A stretch of DNA of 64,000 nucleotides from CAZZIZ01 sp964654535 (GCA_964654535.1 CAZZIZ010000001.1:1-64000); one strand, 5' to 3'; positions 18,675 through 27,819 are shown, counted from the stretch's first letter. Notes: generated by a model not told the origin, from the letters alone. Program-made: numbers and translations.

Positions 18675-18998
18675 TTAGAATGGGGAAAGTAATGAGCCGA
18701 TAAATTTTATACAAAGTGCTAAGATTAGAAATAACATCGGCGTACTCAGCACAGTACTAATCGCAAGAATGAACTTCTCTTTGATATTCATTGGTGGGCC
18801 TAACATCAAAAGTGATAACACGCAGAAAAGGTTTACAAACATGACTAAAGCAGCGAACAATAAGAAGAAATAATTATCGTCAAACTCACCTTGATTTCCG
18901 GGCAATTGGGTGTGAATGAAAACGCTACCCCAAACTAGAAACGGTGCAAGCAAAACAAATTTCCGAACCAATTTTAAAATCTTAGAATCTGATGTCAT
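18675..18998 (-). CDS. small membrane protein of unknown function
   Basis: 107 residues with a short basic N-terminus and three clear hydrophobic segments (about 13-32, 44-68 and 76-103). The loop after the first contains GEFDDN and the one after the second PPMNIKEK. I do not recognise a family. It stands alone between repeat copies 3 and 4. Coding is supported by the regular membrane-helix pattern and an ATG start, but not by a known homologue. Confidence 0.55.
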   Translation of the reverse strand: MTSDSKILKLVRKFVLLAPFLVWGSVFIHTQLPGNQGEFDDNYFFLLFAALVMFVNLFCVLSLLMLGPPMNIKEKFILAISTVLSTPMLFLILALCIKFIGSLLSPF

Positions 18999-19028
18999 TC
19001 TTTACAAATTACATTTTCGAACTAGCTC

Positions 19029-19248
19029 GCGTGAGGGATAGTAGTGATGCGACCGCAAGGAGTAGTCTCCTTTGTAGAGGCAGTAAATCTTTACCGCTTG
19101 CGGTAGAAAGATTTACTTTGCCGAACCAAGAAGGAGACCGAAGCGAACGCGTAGTCCTTTCTCCACTACGGTCGAAACAGGCTCCTAGCCCGACCCAACA
19201 AAAAAAGCCTCGTTCTAAGAACGAGGCTTTTTTTGTTGGGGCACGCCC
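19029..19248 (+). repeat. structured interspersed repeat, copy 4 (subfamily 2)
   Basis: Starts GCGTGAGGGATAG and ends GGGGCACGCCC. It shares with copy 1 the blocks GCGACCG, AGTAAATCTTTACCGCTTGCGGTA-like stem and AAGAAGGAGACCGAAGCGAA, which are absent from the other ten copies. Its final variable hairpin is a perfect 23-bp stem with terminator character (19194-19240). It sits 17 nt from the stop of the minus-strand thioredoxin gene. Confidence 0.87.
19194..19240. terminator. bidirectional terminator-like hairpin inside repeat copy 4
   Basis: Perfect inverted repeat: CCCAACAAAAAAAGCCTCGT and onward pairs with its complement on the other side of a single central base. The GC core GCCTCGTTCT is flanked by A7 on one side and T7 on the other, so it has intrinsic-terminator form on both strands. 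It is placed to end transcription of the minus-strand thioredoxin gene (stop at 19266). Confidence 0.75.
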
Positions 19249-19265
19249 AAATAAGATTGTTAAGA

Positions 19266-19925
19266 CTACTTAACCTTTCCGTTAATGTTGCTCTTGTAAC
19301 TAGACGAGAACTGGCTCAAGGATTTCTTCTTGTAGTGATTGCCATCTATGAATACCAACATGGGTTCCATTTGATGTGGCTGCTTGAAACCTGGGAACGA
19401 ATCTATGCGATTTAGCTTTTCATCCAGGAAGGCAATGGTTGGATAGCTCATACGGCCATTCAAAAACTTATAGGCCAAGGCGTTCGCTCCTCTTCTTCCA
19501 CTCGGTAGAAATTTGTGCTTCTCACCGGCAAAGTTTATTTCGGACTTTTGCTCGGCGTTGAACTTTACTGCGTGGAAATTTTCATTTACGTAATCAGCGA
19601 TTTCAGCGTTCTGAAATGTTGCCTTATCCATTTTCTTACACCAGCCACACCAATCGGTATAGAGATCAACTAATACTTTACGTTTTTCCTTTTTATTGGC
19701 ACTTTCTAAGTCTTCAATTTTTAGCCAGTTGATACGGCCATTGCCACTGGTTGTAATTGCCTTAGCGGAATTATCATTTCGCTGTGCAGCCTTCTTAGGC
19801 ATTTTTGCCGACTTAAGGACTTCTTTTTTTCTTGGAGCGGTTTCTTCTGCCGTTTGCTGGCTATCTGAAGCGCAAGCCGAAAACCCAATTACTAGAAGGG
19901 CGATTATAAGTTGCTTTAGGTACAT
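19266..19925 (-). CDS. thioredoxin-fold lipoprotein (WCGWC)
   Basis: 219 residues from the Met at 19925. The N-terminus MYLKQLIIALLVIGFSACAS is a lipoprotein signal with the lipobox Cys at about position 18. After a charged linker the thioredoxin domain (about 85-200) carries DLYTDWCGWCKKM. A cis-Pro segment follows in MSYPTIAFLDE. The WCGWCK motif and overall style match the thioredoxin_7/SoxW-like group, probably reducing periplasmic or envelope thiols. An in-frame upstream Met at 19943 is less likely because it would spoil the signal. A promoter box lies at 19941-19948. Confidence 0.85.
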   Translation of the reverse strand: MYLKQLIIALLVIGFSACASDSQQTAEETAPRKKEVLKSAKMPKKAAQRNDNSAKAITTSGNGRINWLKIEDLESANKKEKRKVLVDLYTDWCGWCKKMDKATFQNAEIADYVNENFHAVKFNAEQKSEINFAGEKHKFLPSGRRGANALAYKFLNGRMSYPTIAFLDEKLNRIDSFPGFKQPHQMEPMLVFIDGNHYKKKSLSQFSSSYKSNINGKVK

Positions 19926-19940
19926 TTTTTCGATTTTCGC

Positions 19941-19948
19941 CAAATTTA
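19941..19948 (-). promoter_or_regulatory. candidate -7 promoter box (TAAATTTG)
   Basis: On the minus strand TAAATTTG fits the Bacteroidota consensus TAnnTTTG and lies 15 nt before the ATG at 19925. The -33 element is not obvious. Confidence 0.45.
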
Positions 19949-20022
19949 CTCGAAAATGATAGGTCTTGGCAACCTGAGTTATTTAAAATAGCTTAATAGC
20001 TATCTTTAATGAAAGATTTTGA

Positions 20023-20898
20023 ATGATTCAGTCAATGACGGGTTTTGGTAGATCCGAGAAAGTATTTTCTAACAAGCACGTAATAGTAGATATCCGCTCA
20101 TTAAACAGTCGTCACTTTGACTTAAGTCTGCGCTCACCTCATTACCTAAAAAGCAAAGAATCCAAGGTTCGTAAAATGCTTACAGAGGCGATTGGCCGAG
20201 GTAAAGTGGACGCTCATTTCAATATTGACTTCACTGGGGCTGAAAATACCAGCGTCATTAACAACAAGGTCTTCAACGCTTATTCAGCAGAATTGAGTAA
20301 AGCCTGTAGCGAAAACGATCTTTCACAAGATGGAGTTCTAAGTGCAGTTATGCGTCTGCCAGGAGTAATGAACTCTGTTACAGAAATAGACGATGATGAT
20401 TGGAAAGATATATTAAGTAGTCTCAAAGAGGCACTAGAGAACTTTAAGACCTACAGAATTGACGAAGGCAAGGTAATGGCCGATGTCCTTAAATCTTATA
20501 CCGACAACATTATAGCCAATACTTCTAAAGTAGTAAGTCTTGCACCGAATAGACTAGAGCGTATTAAAGGCCGAATTGAAAAAAGCCTTGAAAGCATAAA
20601 AGCTAAAGTCGATCTAGATAAAAACAGATTCGAACAGGAGTTAATTTACTTCATCGAGAAGCTGGATTTAGAAGAAGAAGTGGTAAGACTGACCAGTCAT
20701 TGCAATTTGTTTAATGAAGAACTGACACGAAATGACGGTAGCTTTATTGGAAAAAAGCTCGGCTTCATAGGTCAAGAAATGGGGCGAGAAATTAATACTA
20801 TTGGCTCCAAAGCCAACGACGTAGGCATTCAGCAGGTGGTGGTTGAAATGAAAGACGACCTCGAAAAACTGAAGGAGCAATTGCATAACGTATTATAG
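20023..20898 (+). CDS. yicC: YicC family endoribonuclease
   Basis: 291-residue cytosolic protein. The N-terminus MIQSMTGFGRSE followed by SLNSRHFDLSLR is diagnostic of the YicC/YloC family, members of which have been shown to be endoribonucleases. The C-terminal DUF1732 part shows EELTRNDGSFIGKKLGFIGQEMGREINTIGSKA, the most conserved stretch of the family. It lies 6 nt upstream of gmk, an arrangement common across bacteria. Confidence 0.94.
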   Translation: MIQSMTGFGRSEKVFSNKHVIVDIRSLNSRHFDLSLRSPHYLKSKESKVRKMLTEAIGRGKVDAHFNIDFTGAENTSVINNKVFNAYSAELSKACSENDLSQDGVLSAVMRLPGVMNSVTEIDDDDWKDILSSLKEALENFKTYRIDEGKVMADVLKSYTDNIIANTSKVVSLAPNRLERIKGRIEKSLESIKAKVDLDKNRFEQELIYFIEKLDLEEEVVRLTSHCNLFNEELTRNDGSFIGKKLGFIGQEMGREINTIGSKANDVGIQQVVVEMKDDLEKLKEQLHNVL

Positions 20899-20904
20899 CT
20901 TCAG

Positions 20905-21498
20905 GTGATATTATCAGTAAAAGGGAAGATGATTATCGTAACCGCACCAAGCGGTTCGGGTAAAACGACACTTGTTCGTCACTTGTTGAGCAAGATTGAC
21001 GACCTCTGTTTTTCGGTTTCGGCAACGACTCGCAAAAGACGCCACTACGAGGTTGATGGGAAGGACTATTACTTTTTGAGCAAAGCAGATTTTGAGGAAA
21101 AGATGGAATCTAAAGCGCTATTAGAGTATGAAGAGGTCTATCCTGGCCAGTTTTACGGGACTTTGGTCACTGAGCTGGAGCGCATTTGGAAAGTAAACAA
21201 GAGCATCATTTTCGATATCGACGTTCACGGCGCTGTGCGCCTAAAGCGCAAGTTTCCTGAAGGATCACTGGCGGTTTTTGTCCGACCTCCATCTATGGAG
21301 GAGCTTCGTCATCGCCTGGTCTCACGCAACACAGAAGATGACGAAAGTCTAAACAAACGTTTGGAAAGGGCCGAGCATGAGATGACTTTTGAAGATCGAT
21401 TCGACTCGACAATCGTCAATGACGACCTAGATGTAGCTAAGAAACAGGTTGTCGAATTAGTCACAACATTTCTCAATAATAGTGAGGCATTAACGTAG
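20905..21498 (+). CDS. gmk: guanylate kinase
   Basis: Phosphorylates GMP to GDP with ATP in nucleotide salvage and synthesis. The 197-residue sequence has the P-loop APSGSGKTTLVRHLL, the GMP-binding SATTRKRRHYEVDGKDYYF, EYEEVYPGQFYGT, DIDVHGAVRLKRKF and a lid with SRNTEDDESLNKRLERA. I keep the GTG at 20905, which gives VKGKMIIVTAPSGSGKT. An ATG at 20929 with AAGGGAAG just before it is a realistic alternative that would trim eight residues. Confidence 0.95.
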   Translation: MILSVKGKMIIVTAPSGSGKTTLVRHLLSKIDDLCFSVSATTRKRRHYEVDGKDYYFLSKADFEEKMESKALLEYEEVYPGQFYGTLVTELERIWKVNKSIIFDIDVHGAVRLKRKFPEGSLAVFVRPPSMEELRHRLVSRNTEDDESLNKRLERAEHEMTFEDRFDSTIVNDDLDVAKKQVVELVTTFLNNSEALT

Positions 21499-21544
21499 AT
21501 TTACTTAGCGTTTCCCATCTATCGTGGAACACTTATAAAAAACT

Positions 21545-21931
21545 ATGGTAACAGAAACAACTCAGGGAGTTAAGGTCAGCGTAGAAGTATTCTTCCAGGA
21601 CGAATATTCAAACCCGCTGAAATCGGAATTTGCCTTTGCATATAAAGTAACGATTGAAAACAGCAGTGATAACACTGTGCGTCTAGTTGAAAGACACTGG
21701 CACATTTTTGACAGCAACGGAAAACGAATGGAAGTAAAGGGTAAAGGTGTTGTTGGAAAACAACCAGTTTTAGAACCTGGGGTTGTTCATCAATATGTGT
21801 CTGGCTGCCAACTCAATTCTGATATGGGAAAAATGCACGGACTTTATACGATGGAACGTCTGTCTGATGGAAGTCGTTTCGACGTGAATATTCCAACTTT
21901 TGAATTAATTGCTCCTTTCAAACTTTCTTAA
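21545..21931 (+). CDS. apaG: ApaG-domain protein
   Basis: 128 residues forming a single fibronectin-III-like ApaG domain. I see VSVEVFFQDEYSNPLKSEFAFAYKVTIEN, ERHWHIFDSNGKRMEVKGKGVVGKQPVL and the conserved GPGE-like turn as EPGVVHQYVSG. The family is tied to divalent-cation and dinucleotide-polyphosphate physiology in proteobacteria, but its biochemical role is unsettled. Its stop overlaps that of gldB on the other strand by 4 nt. Confidence 0.92.
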   Translation: MVTETTQGVKVSVEVFFQDEYSNPLKSEFAFAYKVTIENSSDNTVRLVERHWHIFDSNGKRMEVKGKGVVGKQPVLEPGVVHQYVSGCQLNSDMGKMHGLYTMERLSDGSRFDVNIPTFELIAPFKLS

Positions 21932-23001
21932 TTCTTCCGAGGTTTATACTTCGATCTTCTTAAAATTTCTTCTCCCCCTTCTAAGCTTAGAATGTCGCCT
22001 AAGTCAAGGTCTGAATTTGCTTTAGCATAGCTTCTTACAATTTGCCAGCCTACCCAACTACCTATATTACCAGGCGACTCCGGAGGCATACCATTACTCG
22101 TAGGCCCATCACTTACATACTTGAAAAATTGCTGGCGATTAGAACTAAACAGTAAATCGTTTTCAATAAAGAAAGACCACACTTGACTTTCATTATTCTC
22201 ACACCAATCGAGCTGCTCTTTGGTATAACCCATTTTAAGGTGGTCGCTTTCGTGCGGTAAGACTTTATCCAAAAAGTAAAGCACCTTCCCTTGTCGAATC
22301 ATATGATCAATTAGCTTTCGTTGACGATTGGTTTCGGGAACTAATTGATTGCCATAAACTTTAAGCATATTCACTGCCATATACTCTGGCTCAAATTTTC
22401 TCGACTGATATTTTGGAAAACGCAAATAGTCGTACTGCTTCAAACCAGCACCTAAATGCATATCAAGATTGACTCCTACTATAACGGAGTCTAGGGTTAT
22501 GGCCGCCGGGCCAAACCCACCCAAATAACTAACAAATTTCGGCGTCTTTCTATCTGGAAAATAGTAATGATAGTATCTAAAGGCATCATTGAGTTCTCCT
22601 TCTAGCTGGTTCAATTCCGGAAAGCTGCTTTTGGTTAAATCCAGCAATTCCACTATGCTCGTATCGGCGATGAAGGTTTTAATCCGCTCTAGTTTCATCT
22701 CCTCGCTAGCTTCAGGCTTATAAAGGCTCATTAAGGATTCGGCATAAAAATCAAAGAAATAAGGATAGCTTTCCTTTATCGCCTCGAGCTCCTCAGGAAT
22801 CTTATCCGCTGGCAAATCGCTTAAACTAAACAGCGCTGCCTCAAAACGAGATATTTCGCTATATACCTCAATGTCTGAAACATCTGGGGCAACTGAATTA
22901 TCGTGTGTTCTGCATTGTACGATAAGCAACAAGAGTATGAGGCCTAAGATTAAGTGGATAGTTTTGTTCACCGTTCTAAAGAAATTATTCGAAGATTGCA
23001 C
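21928..23001 (-). CDS. gldB: gliding motility lipoprotein GldB
   Basis: 357 residues with a lipoprotein signal (lipobox LLIVQC, Cys about 30). Domain features recall GldB: LSDLPADKIPEELEAIKESYPYFFDFY, YLGGFGPAAITLDSVIVGVNL, LPHESDHLKMGYTKEQLDWC and SPGNIGSWVGWQIVRSY near the C-terminus. GldB is an envelope lipoprotein needed for gliding and T9SS function in Flavobacterium. It is divergent from nadE, a neighbour pair also seen in Flavobacterium johnsoniae. gldC, which usually follows, is absent here, and apaG occupies that side. The start codon is GTG. HESDH fits HExxH but I do not claim metalloprotease activity. Confidence 0.9.
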   Translation of the reverse strand: MQSSNNFFRTVNKTIHLILGLILLLLIVQCRTHDNSVAPDVSDIEVYSEISRFEAALFSLSDLPADKIPEELEAIKESYPYFFDFYAESLMSLYKPEASEEMKLERIKTFIADTSIVELLDLTKSSFPELNQLEGELNDAFRYYHYYFPDRKTPKFVSYLGGFGPAAITLDSVIVGVNLDMHLGAGLKQYDYLRFPKYQSRKFEPEYMAVNMLKVYGNQLVPETNRQRKLIDHMIRQGKVLYFLDKVLPHESDHLKMGYTKEQLDWCENNESQVWSFFIENDLLFSSNRQQFFKYVSDGPTSNGMPPESPGNIGSWVGWQIVRSYAKANSDLDLGDILSLEGGEEILRRSKYKPRKN

Positions 23002-23164
23002 AAAGAAAATTGAAATTAGCCTTAACTAGAACAAAAGAGCTCCACAGTGCTTATTTTTTTAAGCCTCATAAGTTTCTATAAGAAGAACGTTTAATGACTA
23101 AGGCCAGTATGTATAAAAAGGCAATTCACAATGCCCTAAACACCAAAGATTGATTCCGGCCCAC

Positions 23165-23172
23165 TACTTTTG
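23165..23172 (+). promoter_or_regulatory. candidate -7 promoter box of nadE (TACTTTTG)
   Basis: TACTTTTG followed by C matches the Bacteroidota TAnnTTTG box and lies 19 nt before the nadE ATG. A TTG at 23150 is closer than the usual -33 spacing, so only the -7 box is well supported. Confidence 0.5.
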
Positions 23173-23191
23173 CAAAAAATAACATTCTATA

Positions 23192-24826
23192 ATGCGCATA
23201 GCAACAGCTCAACTTAATTATCGAATCGGCGATTTCAACTACAACTTTCAATTACACAAATCCCATTGCGAAAAAGCAATCGCTGAAAAAGCCGATTTAA
23301 TAATCTTCAGCGAGCTTTCTGTTTGCGGCTACCCTCCTCGAGACTTCTTGGAATTCAACGACTTTATACAACGCTGTCGCGAAGTAATTGCCAAACTGCT
23401 TCCTATAAGTAATGACATTGCTATCATTCTAGGCTCGCCGGCTATTAACCCAGTTGCCGATGGAAAAGACTTGTACAATGCGGCATTTTTTCTCTGGCAA
23501 GGGAAAATACATGGTCAGGCTAACAAAGCCTTACTCCCGACCTATGACATTTTCGATGAGTATCGCTACTTCGAACCCGCTAAAGAATTTAAAGTAATAG
23601 ATTTCAAAGGGAAGAAAATAGCCCTCAACGTGTGTGAAGACATTTGGGACGTCGACAACGAAAATCCATTGTATGCAATGTGTCCAATGGACGAATTGAT
23701 AAAGCAAGGGCCGGATTTTATGATCAATATTTCTGCAAGTCCTTTTACCTATAGCCACGCACAAGAGCGCTTAGATATAGTCAAGGCCAATTGCAAACGT
23801 TACAACATCCCGATGTTTTATGTGAATCAGGTCGGAGGCCAAACGGAAGTAATCTTCGACGGTGGCTCCGTGGTAATGGACGCTGGCGGCGAACTCATTC
23901 GCGAAATGCCCTACTTCGAAGAAAGCCTGGACTTCTTCGACCTGGAGGATTTAAAGAAAAGCAAAACAGCTCCGAAAAAGAAGGAAAAAATTCAACTGAT
24001 TCACGACGCCATAGTCGTAGGAATTCGCGATTACTTCTACAAACTCGGTTTTAAAAAAGCGATCCTCGGTTTATCCGGAGGAGTCGACTCGGCGTTAACA
24101 CTTGCTCTTGCGGTTGAGGCATTGGGTAACGAAAACGTACTCTCCGTTTTAATGCCCAGTCAATATTCTTCCGACCACTCTGTAAACGATTCAGTTGCAC
24201 TATGCGAAAACCTCAACTCGCCCTATAAAACGATTCCAATAAAAACTGTTTACGACAGTCTTTATGGTGAGCTGGAAGAGCATTTTGAAAACAAACCCGC
24301 GGACGTAACCGAAGAAAACTTGCAAGCAAGAATTCGTGGGAACATGCTTATGGCGCTTTCGAATAAGTTTGGATACATTTTATTAAACACAACCAACAAG
24401 AGTGAAGCAGCCGTTGGTTACGGAACCTTGTACGGTGACCTTTGTGGCGGCTTGTCCGTTCTTGGAGACGTTTACAAAATGGAAGTTTATGCGGTTTGCG
24501 AGTACATTAATCGCGACAAAGAAATTATACCAAAACACATTCTAACTAAGCCGCCTTCGGCAGAACTGAGACCAGACCAAAAGGACATTGATTCGCTTCC
24601 GCCCTATGAAATCTTAGACCAAATTCTATTTAACTACATCGAACTTCGAAAAGGCCCGAGAGAAATTTTGGCGATGGGTTTTGAAGAGAATGTCATCAAG
24701 CGGTCATTAATGCTGGTTAACAGAAGCGAGTACAAACGTTACCAAACAGCACCAATGTTACGCGTGTCGTCTAAAGCATTCGGTATGGGGAGAAGAATGC
24801 CTATTGTTGCAAAATATTTATCCTAA
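23192..24826 (+). CDS. nadE: glutamine-dependent NAD+ synthetase
   Basis: 544-residue two-domain enzyme that amidates nicotinic acid adenine dinucleotide to NAD+. The N-terminal nitrilase-like glutaminase (1-260) has the Glu in FSELSVCGYPPRDF, the Lys in NKALLPTYDIFDEYRYF and the nucleophile Cys in ALNVCEDIW. The synthetase domain (about 270-540) has the PP-loop LGLSGGVDSALTLAL, RIRGNMLMALSN and the Thr-rich TTNKSEAAVGYGTLYGD. It is divergent from gldB, a conserved pairing. Confidence 0.96.
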   Translation: MRIATAQLNYRIGDFNYNFQLHKSHCEKAIAEKADLIIFSELSVCGYPPRDFLEFNDFIQRCREVIAKLLPISNDIAIILGSPAINPVADGKDLYNAAFFLWQGKIHGQANKALLPTYDIFDEYRYFEPAKEFKVIDFKGKKIALNVCEDIWDVDNENPLYAMCPMDELIKQGPDFMINISASPFTYSHAQERLDIVKANCKRYNIPMFYVNQVGGQTEVIFDGGSVVMDAGGELIREMPYFEESLDFFDLEDLKKSKTAPKKKEKIQLIHDAIVVGIRDYFYKLGFKKAILGLSGGVDSALTLALAVEALGNENVLSVLMPSQYSSDHSVNDSVALCENLNSPYKTIPIKTVYDSLYGELEEHFENKPADVTEENLQARIRGNMLMALSNKFGYILLNTTNKSEAAVGYGTLYGDLCGGLSVLGDVYKMEVYAVCEYINRDKEIIPKHILTKPPSAELRPDQKDIDSLPPYEILDQILFNYIELRKGPREILAMGFEENVIKRSLMLVNRSEYKRYQTAPMLRVSSKAFGMGRRMPIVAKYLS

Positions 24827-24848
24827 ATTGGATTTACAAGCTCCTAAC

Positions 24849-27722
24849 ATGTCAAGAATTCTTCTGCTCACTTTTCTAGTGACGGCATCATCAGTATTAC
24901 AAGCTCAAATAGAATGGACAAGTTCTTTTGAAAACTGCTTCTCATTTTCATCACCTCGAACATCAGACTTGAACGGTGATGGCGTACTAGACATCGTCAT
25001 AGGCGCAGGAATAGATGGAACACCAGTCGACAATGGTTTCTTGGCCATTAACGGAGTGAACGGTGAGACACTATGGTCAATCCCTTCGGATGATCAAGTT
25101 TTTGGCAGTGCCACTTTTCTTGCCATCAACAACGATGGCATAGACGATGTAATACTTGCTGGAAGAAATGCCATATTGAAAGCAATAGACGGAAGTACTG
25201 GTGCAACCATTTGGGATTTTTATACCGATACTGTCGTACCACCTGGCGACTTGGGTTACTGGAACTTTTACAATTCTCAAGTAATCCCCGATCAAGATGG
25301 AGATGGAAACTTGGATATTCTAGTTTCTAACGGTGGCAATCACGAATTGCCAAACTTTGAAACCGACCGTCCACCCGGACACATTATGGTTATCAGCGGT
25401 GCAAGTGGTGCTGAGCTTGCCTTTGCCCAAGTTCCCGATGGACGCGAAACCTATATGTCACCTTTGGTATTAGATTTTGACGAGGACGGAGAACTAGATG
25501 TTATTTACGGAACTGGTGGAGAATTCATACAAGGCAGTTTGTATCGCACCACATTAAGTGCGGTATTGTCTAATGATATTTCTGGCTCAACGGTATTACT
25601 TACTAGCGAAACAAACGGATTCATCGCTCCACCGAGTTTGGTCGATATAAATCTCGATGGAGTTTCAGACATTATAGTCAATGCCTACGATGGCAGAGTG
25701 GTAGCTCTAAATGGAGCAGATAATAGTATCATTTGGACCGTTCCAGTTTCAGGCGCACAAACCAACTCTTCGCCGGCAATCGGATTTTTCAATGACGACA
25801 GTATTCCAGATGTGTTTTCAACTTACGCTGTGGGGCAAGCACCAACTTTTACATCATACATTCAAATGATGATTGATGGTGCAACAGGCACTATAGCTTG
25901 GGAAGATGCATTAGGCATATTTCACTTTACCTCTCCATTGGTTTACGATCTTGATGAAGATGGCATTGATGAAGTCATCCAAACTATAAACCAAATGGAT
26001 GGAGCTAACTTTAGCAATTCGGTTTTAGCCATCGATTTCAATGATTCAAGTGTAAACACTTTGGTCGGTCCAAATCCTGGGGTAAACATAAATGCAACTC
26101 CTTGGATTGGTAACCTTGACCAAGATGGCATTCTGGATTTAGTAACCCTTAGTAGTATTGGTACCACCTTCGTAAGCTTTGAAGATGGTATTAATGTAGT
26201 CAAAGAGTCTCTCGACGGAATTAGCGATGCATCAATTGTACCCTGGGGCGCTTACTTGGGAACCAATTACGACGGACAGTACACCAGCCCACAGGTTGAC
26301 TGCTTCTTTTCTCTGGATATAAGTAGCAATAACAACGTTTGCTTCGATGGCAATAGTGGTCTCGCGGCAGTGGTATCAACTGGCTGCCCAAACCCTGAAG
26401 ACTGCAGCTATCTTTGGAGTAACGGAAGTACAGAACAATTGGTAAGCAACCTACCAGCGGGAACCTTCACAGTAGATGTAACGCACCCAAATGGATGTGT
26501 CTTATCGGGCCTAGTGACAATAACTGCACCAAGCAGCTCTCCATTTTCCCTAAGCACAACTGATGCTACTTGCGCCAATCAAAGCGACGGTAGTATTAGT
26601 ATTGAGAACTTAGACCCAAGTTTCAATTATGAATTTAATTGGAGCAACGGCGCGACTACAGCTACACAAGATGAGTTGCCCGTAGGTAATTACTCCGTTT
26701 TCTTCACCGACCAGTTTGGTTGCTTCATACAACTAGCCACCGAAGTCAGCAGCACACCTTCTGTAGATTTTGTTTTAGACTTTCAGAACATTTCTTGTTT
26801 TGGCGATAGTGATGCTAGCATTAGTATCGATTCGCTTACGGGACTAGATCCTATTACGATTTCATGGACGGGGGACTTCATAGGCAGCGATATGGTTTTA
26901 GAAAACCTTGACGCGGGAAGCTATAACCTCGAAATTGTAGATGGCTCGGGTTGCAATTTCACGCAAACCTTCGAAGTAATAGAACCGGATGACCTTGTAT
27001 TGGACATTGAGATTATTGACGAGAGTTGTGAAGGCATGAGCGATGGAAGTGTCACTGCTGAAATACTAGGCGGCACTCCACCTTTCACAATTATCTGGGA
27101 GGGAAATTTTATTGGGCCAACTTTTTCCGAATTGTTTGTTAGAGGAAACTTACCTGCTGGCACTTACAACTTAGAAGTAAGAGACTGGAGCGATTGTAAC
27201 GTCAATTTAAATATTCCAGTTGCATCCTCTATAAATATCGAAACGGAATTTACAGCTGCTAGTGGTTTTGGTGTCAGTGACGGAGCAATAACTATTGATG
27301 CTGAAAACGGTACAGCTCCATTTGTGATTTCTATAAACGGAAACGAAGAAACCTTTAACAGCCTACCCCAAGTTTTTGACAACCTTACTGGAGGTGACGA
27401 AATAGTCATTTCCATCTCTGATGACAGTGGTTGTGATTTCGCTGAGACGATTATTGTTCCATTTGGTGCAGGCATCATTAATGCTTCGATAGGCCTCCTC
27501 GGTGTCTATCCGAATCCAGTTAGGAACGAGGCTTTTTTGACCATTCCGGAGGACATTTCTTGTCTGAATTATCAGGTCTATGATAACAGCGGTCAGTTAG
27601 CCAAAGGCGGCTCTTTTAGCCGCGGTACCACGCTAAATATGTCAGATTTACCCAAAGGTCTCTATTACATTGAGGTTTTTTGTCAAAAAACAAGGCTGGG
27701 TGCCAGATTGGTAAAGTTATAG
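24849..27722 (+). CDS. T9SS-secreted protein with FG-GAP repeats and SprB-like repeats
   Basis: 957 residues from the Met at 24849. The signal peptide is MSRILLLTFLVTASSVLQAQ. The frame is open back to 24804 inside nadE, but that start would bury the signal. Residues 25-450 hold FG-GAP/VCBS propeller repeats with calcium-loop motifs (DLNGDGVLDI, DQDGDGNLDI, DFDEDGELDV, DLDEDGIDEV). Residues 480-850 hold about five SprB-like repeats (WSNGSTEQLVSNLPAGTF, VTHPNGC). The last 80 residues are a type A T9SS sorting domain (GVYPNPV, ending GLYYIEVFCQKTRLGARLVKL in two steps). It is probably a cell-surface adhesin or filament exported with help from the PorP/SprF protein downstream. Confidence 0.85.
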   Translation: MSRILLLTFLVTASSVLQAQIEWTSSFENCFSFSSPRTSDLNGDGVLDIVIGAGIDGTPVDNGFLAINGVNGETLWSIPSDDQVFGSATFLAINNDGIDDVILAGRNAILKAIDGSTGATIWDFYTDTVVPPGDLGYWNFYNSQVIPDQDGDGNLDILVSNGGNHELPNFETDRPPGHIMVISGASGAELAFAQVPDGRETYMSPLVLDFDEDGELDVIYGTGGEFIQGSLYRTTLSAVLSNDISGSTVLLTSETNGFIAPPSLVDINLDGVSDIIVNAYDGRVVALNGADNSIIWTVPVSGAQTNSSPAIGFFNDDSIPDVFSTYAVGQAPTFTSYIQMMIDGATGTIAWEDALGIFHFTSPLVYDLDEDGIDEVIQTINQMDGANFSNSVLAIDFNDSSVNTLVGPNPGVNINATPWIGNLDQDGILDLVTLSSIGTTFVSFEDGINVVKESLDGISDASIVPWGAYLGTNYDGQYTSPQVDCFFSLDISSNNNVCFDGNSGLAAVVSTGCPNPEDCSYLWSNGSTEQLVSNLPAGTFTVDVTHPNGCVLSGLVTITAPSSSPFSLSTTDATCANQSDGSISIENLDPSFNYEFNWSNGATTATQDELPVGNYSVFFTDQFGCFIQLATEVSSTPSVDFVLDFQNISCFGDSDASISIDSLTGLDPITISWTGDFIGSDMVLENLDAGSYNLEIVDGSGCNFTQTFEVIEPDDLVLDIEIIDESCEGMSDGSVTAEILGGTPPFTIIWEGNFIGPTFSELFVRGNLPAGTYNLEVRDWSDCNVNLNIPVASSINIETEFTAASGFGVSDGAITIDAENGTAPFVISINGNEETFNSLPQVFDNLTGGDEIVISISDDSGCDFAETIIVPFGAGIINASIGLLGVYPNPVRNEAFLTIPEDISCLNYQVYDNSGQLAKGGSFSRGTTLNMSDLPKGLYYIEVFCQKTRLGARLVKL

Positions 27723-27756
27723 CTGCTTTAGAATTGCCCCCCGAGAACGCTCAGAT

Positions 27757-27777
27757 ATTCAAGCTTTTAGCTTGAAT
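27757..27777 (+). terminator. small hairpin between the two T9SS cargo genes
   Basis: Perfect 9-bp stem (ATTCAAGCT/AGCTTGAAT) with a TTT loop, 35 nt after the stop of the first cargo gene and 43 nt before the chosen start of the second. The trailing T-run is short, so it may only attenuate transcription or protect the 3' end. Confidence 0.5.
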
Positions 27778-27819
27778 TTAATGCCGTCTTGGGCTAACTT
27801 TAACCTTCAACTAAATTGT

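Noticed and set aside
18992..19273. Open frame of 93 codons on the plus strand
   Set aside because: It lies entirely on repeat copy 4 and its flanks. The translated parts (LARVRDSS, ARPNKIV) are just the repeat blocks in translation.
22219..22260. HExxH (HESDH) in GldB as a sign of metalloprotease activity
   Set aside because: The motif falls in a stretch that, as I remember it, is not conserved as HExxH in GldB proteins. Probably chance.
23192..24826. nadE as part of the kynurenine-to-NAD route
   Set aside because: Its linkage to gldB is conserved in Flavobacterium and it lies far from both kynurenine clusters. nadA/B/C are not nearby.
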